Origin: Pleurodeles waltl
Taxonomy: Eukaryota; Chordata; Amphibia; Caudata; Salamandridae
Direction: 5' to 3'
NCBI RefSeq assembly: GCF_031143425.1
Contig: NC_090445.1
Span: 820,668,817-820,732,816, forward strand
Length of the DNA stretch: 64,000 nucleotides
This document shows, piece after piece, positions 22,955 to 34,653 of the stretch. The notes beneath the pieces were generated by a model. That model had not been told where the DNA came from. It was given only the letters and a program-made list of their open reading frames with translations, and did no database searches. Positions within the stretch are counted from its first letter, which is position 1. Each line of letters begins with the position of its first letter. The translations under genes were made by a program, and so were the position numbers.

Positions 22955-23612
22955 CGCTCAGGACCTTAGTCACCCCATATGCTTAATTTGTGCCCCAAGC
23001 AAATGTCATTTGTGTTCATTACCAATTAGAACACACGTCAAGGCGCCCCAGCCTCGCTGCATTCTGTCTGCAGGTTTATATCTGGTGACACACCTTCACT
23101 CAGCACTGCATAAAGGAACAGGACAAAAGGAATACCACCGGTCCCACTCTAATCAATTCTGCCAGAGAACAACAAATGATTTCATTCATATTCTCTCTTC
23201 TTCACTCAGAAGTGTTCAAAATAAAACATGACATATGATGCTGTCAAGTACCCTACCATCTCTTCTGTGTGTAGCGATCCGATGTTGTGAAATTAGAGAA
23301 AGAAGGGGAATGACGGTTGTATCGTTATTCAGACGGCCTTTGAAAAGGCGCAGGAAACTCCCCCAAATCCTGAAATCAATGAAGACCAATAGAGCCTGCG
23401 ACTGCAGAAAGTAAATCATTGTCAGTCAGTCGCATCCTCACCGCCTTTCATACTTACTGAGGTTCCTCATTTCCCAAAAGAAGTGTAGGCGTGTCACCAG
23501 CGGCAAACATGCAGTCAGAAAGCATCCAGGGTGGGGCGCCAACACGTCTGTTCGATTCCGTAGTGAACACAGATTAGGGGAGAAGCTAATGCATGTGGGA
23601 TCACTAAGGTCC
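22955..23612. repeat. Foldback (inverted-repeat) element
   Basis: The left arm (about 22955-23130) aligns with the reverse complement of about 23440-23612. Shared landmarks are CAGGACCTTAGT, GTGTTCA(T/C)TAC, GGCGCCCCA, TGCAGG/TGCATG TTT and TGGTGACAC(A/G)CCT. Arms are about 165 bp at roughly 75% identity, separated by about 300 bp. Both arms read similar short peptides in opposite directions, which is a by-product of the symmetry. Confidence 0.65.
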
Positions 23613-23684
23613 TGCGCTGCTTGTGGCCAGCCCGCCATCTATTAGCATAAAATCCTGAATATGAGATATGCATCCTGACCATGC

Positions 23685-23965
23685 TTAATTTGTAAAAGAA
23701 TAAGAGCCGAGCCCCAGTGTTTAGCTCAGAACCCCACGACTGGTGCTTTCGAAGGCCGGAGTGCCGAATACCAAGGCTGGGTAGTCTTGATTCCACCTCA
23801 TGCCTATTTACTCCACCACCAGGCGCTCCCGGCCCCTTTATCTCACTCCTGTAGGTTTTTTTCATCCCTTCTTTCTCCCTTTTAAACTGTTACTCTTCCT
23901 CCTTCTTTCCCATTTTTGTGTTTTTCTCTCTCATGGTTTGGATCATTGTCTTGACTTGTGAGGCC
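23685..23965 (-). mobile_element. hAT-like non-autonomous repeat (family F), minus copy
   Basis: The reverse complement matches 62700-63015 and, less closely, 29270-29544: a GGGGCCGGGAGCGCCTGGTG type block, a GGCATGAGGTGGAATCAAGAC type block, and CCTTGGTATTCGGCA. The end at 23685 carries GCTTAATTTG, the inner part of the family terminus. The opposite end is not clearly defined. Confidence 0.5.
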
Positions 23966-24037
23966 TGTTATTCACAGGGACTCGCGTACAGTCAAAAACT
24001 GTGAAGGATCTCTGCTGTCACTCAGGTCACAAGTTCT

Positions 24038-24056
24038 AAAAAAAAAAAAAAAAAAA
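24038..24056 (+). repeat. Poly(A) run
   Basis: A run of 18-19 As follows AAGTTCT. It could be a retroposon tail; no source sequence was recognised upstream. Confidence 0.5.
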
Positions 24057-24059
24057 GTG

Positions 24060-24870
24060 GTGGGACAAAGCAAGTTAGACAGTATACAAGTGACATGGCT
24101 CGTGATAGGACAGCATGTGACATTATGGCGTATGACATTATTGCAAGTGGCATTACAACCCCTAACCTCACAGGAAGTGACATCACAAGAAGTGACATCT
24201 GATCCTAAGACCTCATAAATATGTTTAGCAGGCCTATAAGGAGTACATTTTAGCGAATTACCAGATTTAACAAATTAGATTTTGTGTTGGGGTTGTGCCA
24301 AAAAAGTGACACAAACCTATGCAAAATCTGGGCCTCAAATTCAACATTTATTTTTTAAAATCTCTGCCACAAAGAAATTGACACAAGGAGAGCTTGGCAA
24401 TAAATCAGTTCTGCTTAATTGGTTGCAAAGACTGTTTTAAAAGAAATCTTATGAGGTTAAGGTGCCTGCTGCAGAGAGCTTTGTATGCCCCTTAAATCTC
24501 AAGGAATAATAGGGTAAGATAACTCAGATGACTAACATATTTGCTGGCCAGATGTGTGTCGTGTCTAGTCCCAGTTTTGAATCAAAGTAGCATAGATGGA
24601 CAGCATGTCTCATGCAAAGCACATCATGACAGATTTGTATTTTATGTAGATAGATAAGTGTGCTACTGCTTTTAAAAACGGAGATCCTTTTGTTACTTGC
24701 AGTTCATAAATTGTAATCCTTCTAATATATCACAGTGAGCTATGGAAAACATGTGACTCCTACACCTTGTAACCCTCACTACCCTATGTAATACATCCTG
24801 TACATATATTTACAATTTTGTGATTTATTGTCAGTGTATAATGTGTACATGTGATGTAAAGCGCTCTGAC
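24060..24870. other. Unassigned sequence with AGTGACAT/GTGACATTA repeats
   Basis: AAGTGACAT, TGTGACATTA and related words recur at about 24088-24200, suggesting a short degenerate tandem patch (AAGTGACATCACAAGAAGTG is part). The rest is unassigned. At 24857 TGTAAAGCGCTCTGACACCA resembles the 3' ends of L2-type LINEs or SINEs. Confidence 0.4.
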
Positions 24871-24899
24871 ACCATGCATTGGGATAAGGGGGGGGGGTT

Positions 24900-25700
24900 A
24901 TGGAATCTAATTTTAGGCCATTTCTGCCCCCCTTGGGGGCAGATCGGCCTATTTGTATTAGGCCAATCTGCCGCCAAGGGGGGCAGAAACCACAAGACAC
25001 CAGGGAATTTTTTGTTGTTATTGACATGAGGGGAGCGGCCCCTTGGGCAAGGGCCGCCCCCCCCAGGGAGCCAAATTAGTTTTAGACCATTTCTGCCCCC
25101 CCTGGACACCAGGGATAATTTTTTTGTTTTGTTTATTTTTTATATGTGGGGAGCGACCCCTTAGGCAAGGGTCACTCCCAGGGGAGAAAAGATAATTTAG
25201 GCCATTTATGCTGATCTGCCCCAAAGGGGGGCAGAAACCACTAGGCACCAGGGATTTTTTTGCATCAATTTCACGCAAGAGGAGCGCCCCCTTAGGCAAG
25301 GGTCGCAAATTTATTTTAGGTCATTTCTGCTCCCCTTGGGGGCAGATTGCGCCTATTTCTATTAGGCCGATCTACCCCAGGGATTGGTGTGTGTGTGTGT
25401 ATGTTTGTGTTTTGTTTGGGGGGCAGCCCCTTGGACAGTGGTCGCTCCCAATGGGAGCGCATTACTGTTCGCTATATCTGCCCCCCTTGGGGGCTGATCA
25501 GCCTATTTTTGGAAGGCCCATCTGCCCCCAACGGGGGCAGACAGCCCACCAGAGACCAGGGAAGATTTTTTTCTCCAAAATAAGACGGTGGGGGAATGGC
25601 CAATACCCCCACCCCAAATAAACGGGGCCAAAGTTGTTCTGCCCACCAGTGGGCAGATAGGGCAATTACCCCCGATCCACACCCGGAGGGGCAGAAAGTC
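24900..25700. repeat. Array of GC-rich hairpins (alternating two types)
   Basis: Units of about 150 bp contain hairpin A, CTGCCCCC..TTGGGGGCAGAT...ATCTGCC..CCAAGGGGGGCAG, and hairpin B, GCGGCCCCTTGGGCAAGGGCCGC, joined by an AAACCAC.AGACACCAGGGAATTTTTT spacer and a TTTTAGGCCATTT spacer. Full or partial A hairpins lie at 24924, 25095, 25210, 25328 and 25480; B hairpins at about 25033, 25150, 25282 and 25425. The clearest A hairpin has 28-bp arms (24924-24951 and 24959-24986) with two mismatches around a 7-base loop. It continues without a clear break into the long repeat downstream. Confidence 0.8.
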
Positions 25701-28165
25701 TACTAGATGTCAGGGAATTAAAAAAAAAAAATTGTGTGGTGGTGGCTACCAACCAGTATGGGCCTGCTTATGCCCCCACCCAGCTGAAGGGGGTAACAGT
25801 CTTTCAGCTCTCCCCTGCACACTAAAACATCTTATCCCTAGGCATGCAAGAGGCCATTTTATTATTTGTGGTTTTGGTTTTACATTTGGGCCATGAGAGC
25901 TTGGCTAACTCTCAAAATCGTCCCACTTGGAATGGTGAGGACTGCACTTTCTGGACTTTGGGATGCTGCCATGTAGAAAAATCTACAAGACCTAGACACA
26001 TCTGAAACCTAAACATCTGGGTGAGTCCAGGGTGGTGTGCTTCACAGGCACCCGGCACCATTTTCTTACCCACAATGCCCTGCAAACCTCCAACTTTGCT
26101 GGAAATCACATATTTGTTCCCCCTTTTTGTGATGGAACCTTCCGGAATCTGCAGGAATCCACAAAATTCCTACCACCCAGCATTGTCTCACCTACACCGA
26201 TAAAATTTCTGCCCCACTTGTCAGCCTAAAAATGTTTTTTTTCAAACTGCCCTTTCCCCCCTCAATTTCGACATGTTTTTGGCTCTTCCCTGTCAAAGGC
26301 ATTTGGCCCACCTACACAAGTGAGGTATTATTTTTACCGGGAGACTGAGGGGAACGTTGGGTGGTAGGAAATTTGTCTTGGTGCGTTGATCCCACTCAGA
26401 AATGTGGGGAAAATGTGATTTTTATTTTAGCTAAATTTGAGGTTTACGGAGGATTCTGGGTAAGAAAACATTGGGCGATCCATTCAGGTAACACCTCCCT
26501 GGACTCCCTTTGGTGTCTAGTTTTCATAAATGTCTGGGTTTGGTAGGTTTCACTAAATGGCTGCTGAGCCCAGGACCAAAAACACAGATGCCCCTCCACA
26601 CAAAAACAGGTAGTTTTGTATTTGATCATTTTGATGTGTCCAGATAGTGTTTTGCGGCATTTTCTTTTGCAGGCAGTAGGCCTACCCACACAAGTGAGGT
26701 ACCATTTTTATCGGGAGACTTGGGGGAACGCTGGGTGGAAGGAAACTTGAGGCTTCTCTCAGTTTCCAGAACTGTCACAAAAATGAAAGGAAGTAGTGTT
26801 TTTTTGGCCACATTCTGAGGTTTGCAAAGGATTCTGGGTAACAGAACCTGGTGAGAGCCCCACAAGTCACCCCATCCTGGATTCCCCTAGGTGTCTAGTT
26901 TTAAAAAATTTACAGGTTTGGTAGGTTTTCCTAGGTGCCAGCTGAGCTAGAGGCCAAAATCTACAGCTAGGGACTTTGCAAAAATCACGTCAGATTTCAA
27001 TGTAAAAATGTGAAATGTCCATGTTGCGCTTCCTGCCGCAAGCATTAGGTCTACCCATGCAAATGAGGTACCATTTTCATCGGGAGACTTGGGGGAATAC
27101 AGAATAGCAGAACAAGTGTTATTGCCCTTTGTGTTTCTTTACATTTTTTCCTTCCAAATGTAAGACAGTGTGTTAAAAATACGTCTATTTGAGAAATGTC
27201 CTGTAATTCACATGCTACTAGGGGCACCCAGGAAATCAGAGATGTGCAAATAACCACTGCTTCTCAACACCTTATCTTATGGCCATTTTGGAAATACAAA
27301 GGTTTTTTTGATACCTATTTTTCACTCTTCATATTTCAGAAAATTAATTGCTGTATACCCGGTGTAGAATGAAAACCCATTGCAAGGTGCAGCTCATTTA
27401 TTCCCTCTGGGTACCTAGGGTTCTTGATTAACCTACAAGCCCTATACATCCCTGCAACCAGAAGAGTCCAGCGACGTAACGGTATATTGCTTTCGAAAAT
27501 CTGACATTGGAGGAAATAGTTACAGAGTAAAACGTGGAGAAAAATGGCTGTTTTTCCACCTCAATTTCAATATTTTTTTTATTTCAGCTGTTATTTTCTG
27601 TAGGAAAACCTTATAGGATCTACACAAATGACTCCTTGCTGAATTCAGAAGTTTGTCTACTTTTCAGAAATGTTTTGCTGTCCAGGATCCAGAGTTAGTT
27701 TTACACCCATCTCTGTCACTAACTGGAAGGAGCCTCAAAGCACAAAAAATAGTAAAAATGGGGTATGTCCCAGTAAAATGCCAAAATTGTGTTGTAAAAT
27801 GTGGTTTTCTGATTCAAGTCTGCCTGCTCCTGAAAGCTGGGAAGCAGGTGATTGTAGAACCTCAAACCCTTTGTTGATGCCATTTTCAGGGAAAAAACCC
27901 ACAAGCCTTCTTCTGCAGCCCTTTTCCCATTAAAAAAAATAATAATTAAATGTCTCTGTATTTTGCCTAATATCTTGGTCTCCTTCAGGGGAACCCACAA
28001 GGTCTGAGTACCTCTAGAAACCCTAGGATGTTGGAAAAAAAGGACACAAATATGGCGTGGGTAGCTTATGTGGACAAAAAGTTATGAGGGCCTGTGGGCA
28101 AACTGCTCCAAATAGCCAAAAAAAGGCCTGGCACCTGAGGGGGGGAAAGGCCTGGCAGCAAAGGG
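25700..28165. repeat. Long non-coding repeat with three internal units
   Basis: Three diverged units of about 365-380 bp each begin with a CCAC(C/A)CAAGTGAGGTA..ATTTTTA type block followed by CGGGAGACT.GGGGGAA, at about 26308, 26688 and 27050. They share a later GAGGTTT(A/G)C...GGATTCTGGGTAA block (26440 and 26818) and a GGTGTCTAGTTTT block (26511, 26889). The sequence ends with GGCCTGGCA(C/G)C repeats and AAGGGGTTAA at about 28168. No reading frame was recognised. With the hairpin array it may form one 3.3-kb repeat. Confidence 0.6.
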
Positions 28166-28189
28166 GTTAAACATTACACTGAGACACGT

Positions 28190-28830
28190 TTAGCACATTA
28201 TTTTGCAGCACGACTACTTGGAAGGGTGGACAGTGGCCACCTTGTCCAAATAGTGGGTGCACGCCATGTACTTGTGTGTCTTGCTGCCAGTGATGTTGTC
28301 TGGTACAATGCAATCTCTAAGGCCTTCTCAGAACGTCCGCTGAGTGCAGCTTGGTTTTGGTGAGACCATCCATAAAGGTAGAAAGTTTAATTGTCTCTTT
28401 ATGTGATTTGTGTGGCTGCTTCTACAGAGTTGAGACTTTGTCACTAATACCATGGATACAGCTGACCTAAACCTTGAATTAAAGTTGACCCCAAGACAAT
28501 CAAGGCTTCCTGTTGGTTGGTGAACCAAATCAATAATGTTTATAGCTGCTGCAGTATACTTGTGGCAGCCATTTTATCCAGCATCAACTTTGCAGGGTTG
28601 CAGAGGTACAAGTTTATTTTGTACTACTGTATTTGAGGTAAATTAAGCAGAAATATTTGTTTATCCTAGTTAAATTATTGCATTTACTGTTCTGTTTTTT
28701 TAATGAGGTCTGACTGAACCTGCGAAACATTCTGGAGTCTAGGTACAGAGAAGTGGGAAAGCCAGCTCCACCTGCAGTCTGCAATGAATAAAACTGTCAC
28801 ACAGACAGGGCAGAGGCCCGCTGTAGTCTT
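28190..28830. other. Unassigned sequence
   Basis: Nothing recognisable. Confidence 0.3.
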
Positions 28831-28955
28831 GGGCTGCCTCACATGGAGGACGGGACAGTGACAACACACATGGTGGTCATGGACTGCTTCACATAAAGCA
28901 GGGGACAGTGACAACACACGCCGTGGTCATGGACTGCCTCACATGGAGCAGGGAA
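28831..28955 (+). repeat. 50-bp minisatellite, 2.5 units
   Basis: GG(G/A)CTGC(C/T)TCACAT..AG begins at 28831, 28881 and 28931, exactly 50 bp apart, with GGGACAGTGACAACACAC between. Confidence 0.8.
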
Positions 28956-29269
28956 CATATTGTGAGAACACAGGATGTTTGCCAGGAGGGACTTCGGAGG
29001 CCTAATTGCGTCACCTACCCTTTATCTTTCTGCAGCATTCCCTATCTTTGACAAATCATCGGCCTGGAATTTGCCTTCTGTTGACCTAGATCAGTTTTGT
29101 CAGAGATATCAAATATTACAAACTGTTCTGTTTATTCTTTTCTTTGCAAAATCTAGGCATTTAAGAAATGATGTGTCACTGGCTGTGGTTACATGGTTAC
29201 ATCTGTAGGTTGGGAAGACACAGCGAGGTAGACAAGCTCAAGCCTGCTTAATCTGGCCTTTCCAGAAAC

Positions 29270-29544
29270 CAGTGCTTAATTTGAGCCATTGGCACTCATT
29301 TTTGGGGACTTTATTTTCCTCATCAGAGTTTGACCTGAGGAAGAGAAGGAAAATCACACATGGAGGAGAGAATCGAGAAGCGGGGCCGGGAGTGTCTAGT
29401 AGTGGATTAAGGAGGCATCAGCTGGAATCAATACTATGCAGCCTTGTTTATTTAGCAAGCCGACATTCAACAGTGCTGGCTGCGGGATTCTGAACAAAAT
29501 TCTGGGCCCACACGTATTTTTTTTTTTTTACCAATTAAGTGTTG
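29270..29544 (+). mobile_element. hAT-like non-autonomous element (family F)
   Basis: A 275-bp element. Its left end CAGTGCTTAATTTG and right end CAATTAAGTGTTG are inverted (CAACACTTAATTG in reverse complement), differing mainly by transitions. The flanks 29262-29269 (CCAGAAAC) and 29545-29552 (CCAGAGAG) agree at 6 of 8 positions, consistent with an aged 8-bp hAT duplication. The interior matches the copies at 23685 (-) and 62700 (+). No coding capacity. Confidence 0.65.
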
Positions 29545-29552
29545 CCAGAGAG

Positions 29553-30925
29553 CGAGACACAGTGATTTACTTCTGGGTCACCCAGTCGCCTGACTTCCTC
29601 CCTGTGCATTTTCTTAGTGTCATTGTCAGAGCTTATCAGCATTGTGTCCATTATAATTATCAAGTATTGCATAAATAGCAGAACAAGCTTACGCTGTGGC
29701 AAGAGACAAGAGACACTTGCTCCCCTCCCACCTCCCCCACCTCTGGTTGTTAAGAGGACCATGCACTCACTGTTACCTCATATGACCAAGTACTGTACAG
29801 CTGCCACTTTAAGGTTCACAAGCTGGAATCCAACCCACAGTGATTGAGTGCAATGGAGCCAGAAGCAGAATGTCTCAAATCAGTGCTGATGACTGTGCCT
29901 GGGCTTGCAGCAAGGGACCAACAACACTGAGCCCACTCCAGGCTCTGCTAGAAACACTGCAGGGCTGAAGAGAAGTGTGACCAGGTTATGGTTGCTCATT
30001 TGGAAGCCACACAAGTACCAGTGCTCTGAGCTGATCGGACCCTGGTAGCCTTTTGGTCATTGAGTATGGATGAGACTAGTGCCTGGCATGTCACCCAGAC
30101 AGAGTTTCAATGGCCTTTAATTTTGTGTCTACAGGAGTTTGCTATAAATCAGAGTTTTAAGAAAAACGAATTATTTTGTCTTGTTTTGTGACTCCATTAA
30201 TGTTTCTAGATTTCACAGAAATTAGTTAGGAGGGAGATGTCATAGAGATCTGTGTTATTAGCTGCAATCAAGTTTAACTTCCAAAGTGTGAATCTCACAC
30301 TGAAAGGTGGCTTAATGTGTTTCACCAGTAATTAATTACAAGGAATTATTTATGAATAATATTGCAATCTAAACTGTACAGTTAACAATTCAACTTGGGG
30401 CAAGAGAACCCCTGTGTATGGTGATTGTATGAGCTGGTGGTGATGGGAAATCTGAGAAGCTCTGGGTTACAGTGTTCTACATCTGGGTCAGATATGCACA
30501 TCACAGATGTGAAACTCCTCATGCTGTGAAAGGAGGTTCTTTGAAAGGATCATTAGGGCAAAGAGAGGTTTTAACTGTTAAAATGGCAGAAGGAAAACGT
30601 GAATATCAGTGAAGTAGTGGTAAACATGTAAGATAACAATTTTATTTTCCTAAAACAAACTTCTGATCCTGGTTCTCATAACAGATGATCAGGTATTGAC
30701 CCACCTCAATTCAGATCCTGTAAATCATCTTTTTATATACATTCAGGCTCAAAGTCCCAGGTGATAAGAGGAGGCCCAAGACCAGTTATTGTCAGGAGGT
30801 ACAAGTCATTGTCATGGTAGTTCATACTTCATTAAACTGAACTTTTGTGGCCCTTTAGGTACCAGAGGCTTCTGGTGCACTAGTATGCAGTTACTTGATG
30901 TTGAGGGCATTTGTAGAACGAGTTA
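29553..30925. other. Unassigned sequence
   Basis: Nothing recognisable. Confidence 0.3.
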
Positions 30926-30929
30926 AGGG

Positions 30930-31990
30930 ACATGGGGCCCAAAGTAGAAGAAGAAAGCTCAGAGGGACACTCGGTCTTCATCCTAAATACACGGAAGAGA
31001 AGAGTCTGATCAGCCCAGCGTGGAGCCATGAGATATGTAGAGTAGACCATGTTCTAAAGTAATTTTGTAACCTTGTCAGACACCTCTGGTACTTTGCTTT
31101 GAACAGATCATCCATGTAAGGGGTAATGGGAATACCAAAGTGCTTGATAGATTGATTTGCCCATCGAAAGGGAGTCATTTTCTTTCTGTGTGTCCGACCT
31201 GCCCCTCAGCCAAATGTAACTGAAGTTTACTACTACACCGCCACGTTTTCAATGCTTTGTAAATGCAACAATAGACTTGGAACAGAGAGATCAGAGATGG
31301 AGAGAGTCAGATGTTGTCCTCATAGAGAGATTTTTTGTGGGTGTCCAAACCAAGCGTGCACCTATAGTACCTGCCTCCTGTCTCATATAAATTGTCACCA
31401 GTTCAATGCTGAGGCAAAAAGGTAAAGGGGTCTGAAGCAGAGCGTCATACCTAGTCCTTTCCTGAAGTGGTAAAGGTTTGAAGATATAATAATTTAAGCC
31501 AATTTTGGACATGGGATTATCGTAACCTGTCAGAGCTATTGCCTTGGTTCCAAGTCGGCTTTACTCATTACTTTGTAGAGGAAGCACTAATCCACTCAAT
31601 CAAAAGCCTTTGTGAGGTTCACTGAAGCCGAGACAGTGGGCATTGATTTCCTTTGGATTTTTTCAATCAGTTGAATCACTGTTTTTGGATTGTCATGTAT
31701 TTGTTTCTCCATGATGAAGCTGGATTTGTCTGGATGTTTGGAGGCCGGGTAGGGCAGTTTCTAATGTTGTGCCTATGTTTTTGTAAACAGTTTTGCATCT
31801 ACGTTTCTAGGAGTATTGGGTCTGTAGGATGAGCACAGATTAGAGTTTTTGCCTGATGTGATGATGAGGGTTCTATGCGCTTCCCTCATTAAGCGAACCC
31901 TCCCTGGTATGCTTATTTTTGTTAATATATTTAGTTTTATTTTTAAGCACACAAATACAACAAACATCATTGATGTCAACTCAGGATACA
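30930..31990 (-). mobile_element. L1-like LINE fragment, reverse-transcriptase part
   Basis: Reading the minus strand from 31990 downwards, the order is that of an L1/Tx1-type ORF2 with frame breaks: SSYRPNTPRNVDAKLFTK (about 31830), VNLTKAFD (about 31620, motif A), LSIELVTIYMRQEAGT (about 31395), a degenerated Tyr-Ala-Asp-Asp box after it, then PFRWANQSIKHFGI and LTRLQNYFRTWSTLHISWL (31010-31170), the region after the catalytic domain. An intact protein primes reverse transcription at nicked target DNA; this copy is inactive. Both ends look truncated. Confidence 0.75.
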
Positions 31991-33225
31991 TTTGTAGTCA
32001 TCCCATTAACTAAATGCAGTTATCCTGTGAGAAAAAAATATGACATATGCCCTGTCATAAGCACTGCTGGTGTGTTTCAGCAATATATGGGTAATACCAT
32101 TGTCACCTCATCAGTAGAAAACCTGTGGGTACTTCTCCACAGCTTAATGAAGAAAGAAAACCTACCGCTCACCTCTCAGTTCCTCACCACATTTAATTCA
32201 TTCGTCTCAAGAGGAGGGGTCCGGAACACACAGAACTCATGACGATGAGTAATGCCTTCGTACATTTACTGTTCTTTTCCTCTAGTCATAGAGGATTATG
32301 CATTTTTACAAGCCCAAAGCAATGTTTCATTCTGCCACCCATTTTAGAAAGCATGGTTGAAAAAATGACTCTCACTCCAACTCTGATTCAGCTCCATTTG
32401 CATCCTCCACTAGCACTATGCACAATTGAGAAGGTTGCGGTCAACCAGGCAGCAATCCTTCAAGGTGAAGAAGCTTGTCCTCCTAGAACCTGGCAAGACC
32501 TTAGCTCTTCTGCACTTTCCACAACTAGGAAAGATTATCGCCTTACCTAGCCCCCAAAGGCGGATTATCAGATGACCCCTTATCATCAGAAACACTAGTT
32601 TCCGGTTCTAGGAGTTACTTATGAAAGTCGTAACTTTCAGGTGTGTTGGTCCGATTCTTTAGTTGAAATTAAGAAATGAGTGTAACTTCCTGAATGCAGA
32701 AGGTTCTTAAAGGACAGCCCGAGCTGGAAAATGGTGCCACTCATTTCATGAAGCTTTGTGAGGTTACCTCATTTATGCCTGCACTCTTGTTTCAGTCTTT
32801 CCAAGAATTTATGAGGAAATGAAATGGTTCCTCCTAAAGAGCATGTTTTTGAGATTTTCATCACCGAGCCAATGTGTACCAGCATTTTGAGACTGTATGT
32901 ATGTAAATCTCAAAATATTTTAAATAATTCTGAATCATAGCCCCTCCACATTATGAGTCTAACAAATGTAACCATTTTACCAGCCCATCTCAATTGCCTT
33001 TGAAATGTTGCAACAATCCTGTGTGTTTACATCCTCTCCGTATTTCGACACAAGGGGTACTCTCCAAATTTACCTGAAATAAAATAATTGAAAATGTGAA
33101 ATATCCCAGTTGCACTGCGGTGAACTTAAAATGTATAGGAACAAAGATCCGAATTCAACACATTTGCTGTCTCCTCTTACATCGTGGCACTATTTTGCAT
33201 GATACGTAAGCCAGGAAGATACGCA
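31990..33225. other. Unassigned sequence
   Basis: The 103-107 codon frames at 31919-32242 and 32239-32550 overlap slightly and were not recognised. They could be remnants of an unrecognised element. Confidence 0.3.
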
Positions 33226-33230
33226 AGCTT
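33226..33230 (+). repeat. Left 5-bp target-site duplication
   Basis: AGCTT is repeated at 34649-34653. Confidence 0.78.
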
Positions 33231-34648
33231 TGTCACGGTTTCGGGGGGTCTGATCAGGACTTTGGTTGGGACACCTCTTGAGGTCACCGAATATCCTAAA
33301 GAGGTAGTGTGCTGGGGCAGAAGAGCAGCTAAAGGCATACACGGAAAGGACAGCTATAGACCGGCACAGGAAACAGGAAAGTAAAAGCAGAGCAACTCTT
33401 GTGTGAACAAATAGGAAATGGATTACTAATGGCAAACACGCTGGGGATGTACACAGAGTAGGGTGCAGAACCTCCCACAGTGACAGGGAATGTCAATGCC
33501 TCTGTGCAGTTTGCTCTTACAGATAGTCACCCTGCCAGCCCCATAGAAAGGAGACAGCAGAAGTGATTCTGTCTCTGGACCCTAGAGCACAAACAAGGAT
33601 AGTACTTACATAAACACAACAAGCTCTTGTGGGTCCAGCTGGAAACACAGTGGCAATTCCTGGAACAACAGCAATAGCACACTGTCACCGTTAGGCACGA
33701 AAGACAACGTATAACACTAGACAAGGATGCGGGCTGGAATTGCCGCCTGGAAACCAGGAGGCAACCCTAGTACAAAGGCGGACACTTATACACTTGCGAA
33801 GACTGATAGAACACTTACCAGACACAAATACAGAGAAGAAACAGAAGAGACAAACTAAGAGACAGAGGCAGGAACAGGGAACAGGCTCAGGCTGAAGCAA
33901 AGGCAGGACTAGGACTGGAAAACAGGGTGCAAACTTCTGGCTGGAACAGAGACAGGACTGGAAAAATTATAGCAGGCTCTGGCTGGAACAGGCGAGGACA
34001 GTGCTGGAATACAGGGAGTAGGAAAAGGCAGTAAAACAGGACTGAGAAACAGAGAGCAGGTTCAGGTTGAAATCCTGCAGAAGCAGGACAAATAAACAGG
34101 GAGCAGGCTCTGGAACAAACAAACAGGTACAAGGTTAAGAAGTAGGGAGCAGATTTTGGCTGGAACAATCAGGAACAGGGCAGAGAAACAGGAAGCAAGT
34201 TCAAGCTGGAACAGATCAGGAACAAAACTGGAACACCATCCGATAAGGGGTCTGTAACACAAAGGAATCAAACTCCAATGCACGACGGGGATCTTGAGGA
34301 AATGGCTGCTTATAAGCAGTTCCAAACTGGCCTGCACAGGAGAGGTCTCAGATGTGTGTAATTTCAGACACTTGCAAGTCCTGGAGGAGAGGATCCGGTG
34401 AAAAGGAGCAACTGGACGTCTCCCATAGAAAAAAATGGGAAACAGAATCCAGGCTTTCCTGACTACCAGGCTGTGCATTATGGGATTTGCAGTCCCATGA
34501 AGCAAATGTAGTACTACAGTATACCATGGCGAAAAGAGAAACAAACAGGAGTCAGCAAGGGACCCAAGATAAGTGTTCAAGGTGATTCCCAGGCTACAGA
34601 GAGTCCCCTTACAGCACCCTCTAGAAATGGGACGACAGAGTCGTAACA
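33231..34648 (-). mobile_element. TG...CA element with 5-bp target duplication, likely solo LTR
   Basis: The 1,418-bp element starts TGTCACGGTT and ends AGTCGTAACA; the ends are imperfect inverted repeats. AGCTT flanks it at 33226-33230 and 34649-34653. On the minus strand, starting TGTTACGACT, a TATA-like CTTATAAGCAG lies at about 34305-34315, roughly 340 bp in, followed by a long downstream part rich in GTTCCAG and CTGTTCC words. This fits a solo LTR of a Gypsy-type element in minus orientation (promoter in U3, then transcribed R-U5). No gag-pol was seen next to it. Confidence 0.78.
33830..34240 (+). repeat. Degenerate tandem repeat inside the LTR-like element
   Basis: Variants of CAGG.ACTGG(A)AAA.AGG and GCAGGCTC(T/A)GGCTGGAACA recur every 50-70 bp from about 33860 to 34230. 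The repeats lie in the part downstream of the minus-strand TATA-like box. Confidence 0.6.
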
Positions 34649-34653
34649 AGCTT
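34649..34653 (+). repeat. Right 5-bp target-site duplication
   Basis: AGCTT matches 33226-33230. Confidence 0.78.

Noticed and set aside
24900..25700. CRISPR-like direct repeats with spacers
   Set aside because: The repeats are imperfect palindromes with conserved, not variable, spacers, in a vertebrate-type context with a spliced gene. There are no cas genes.
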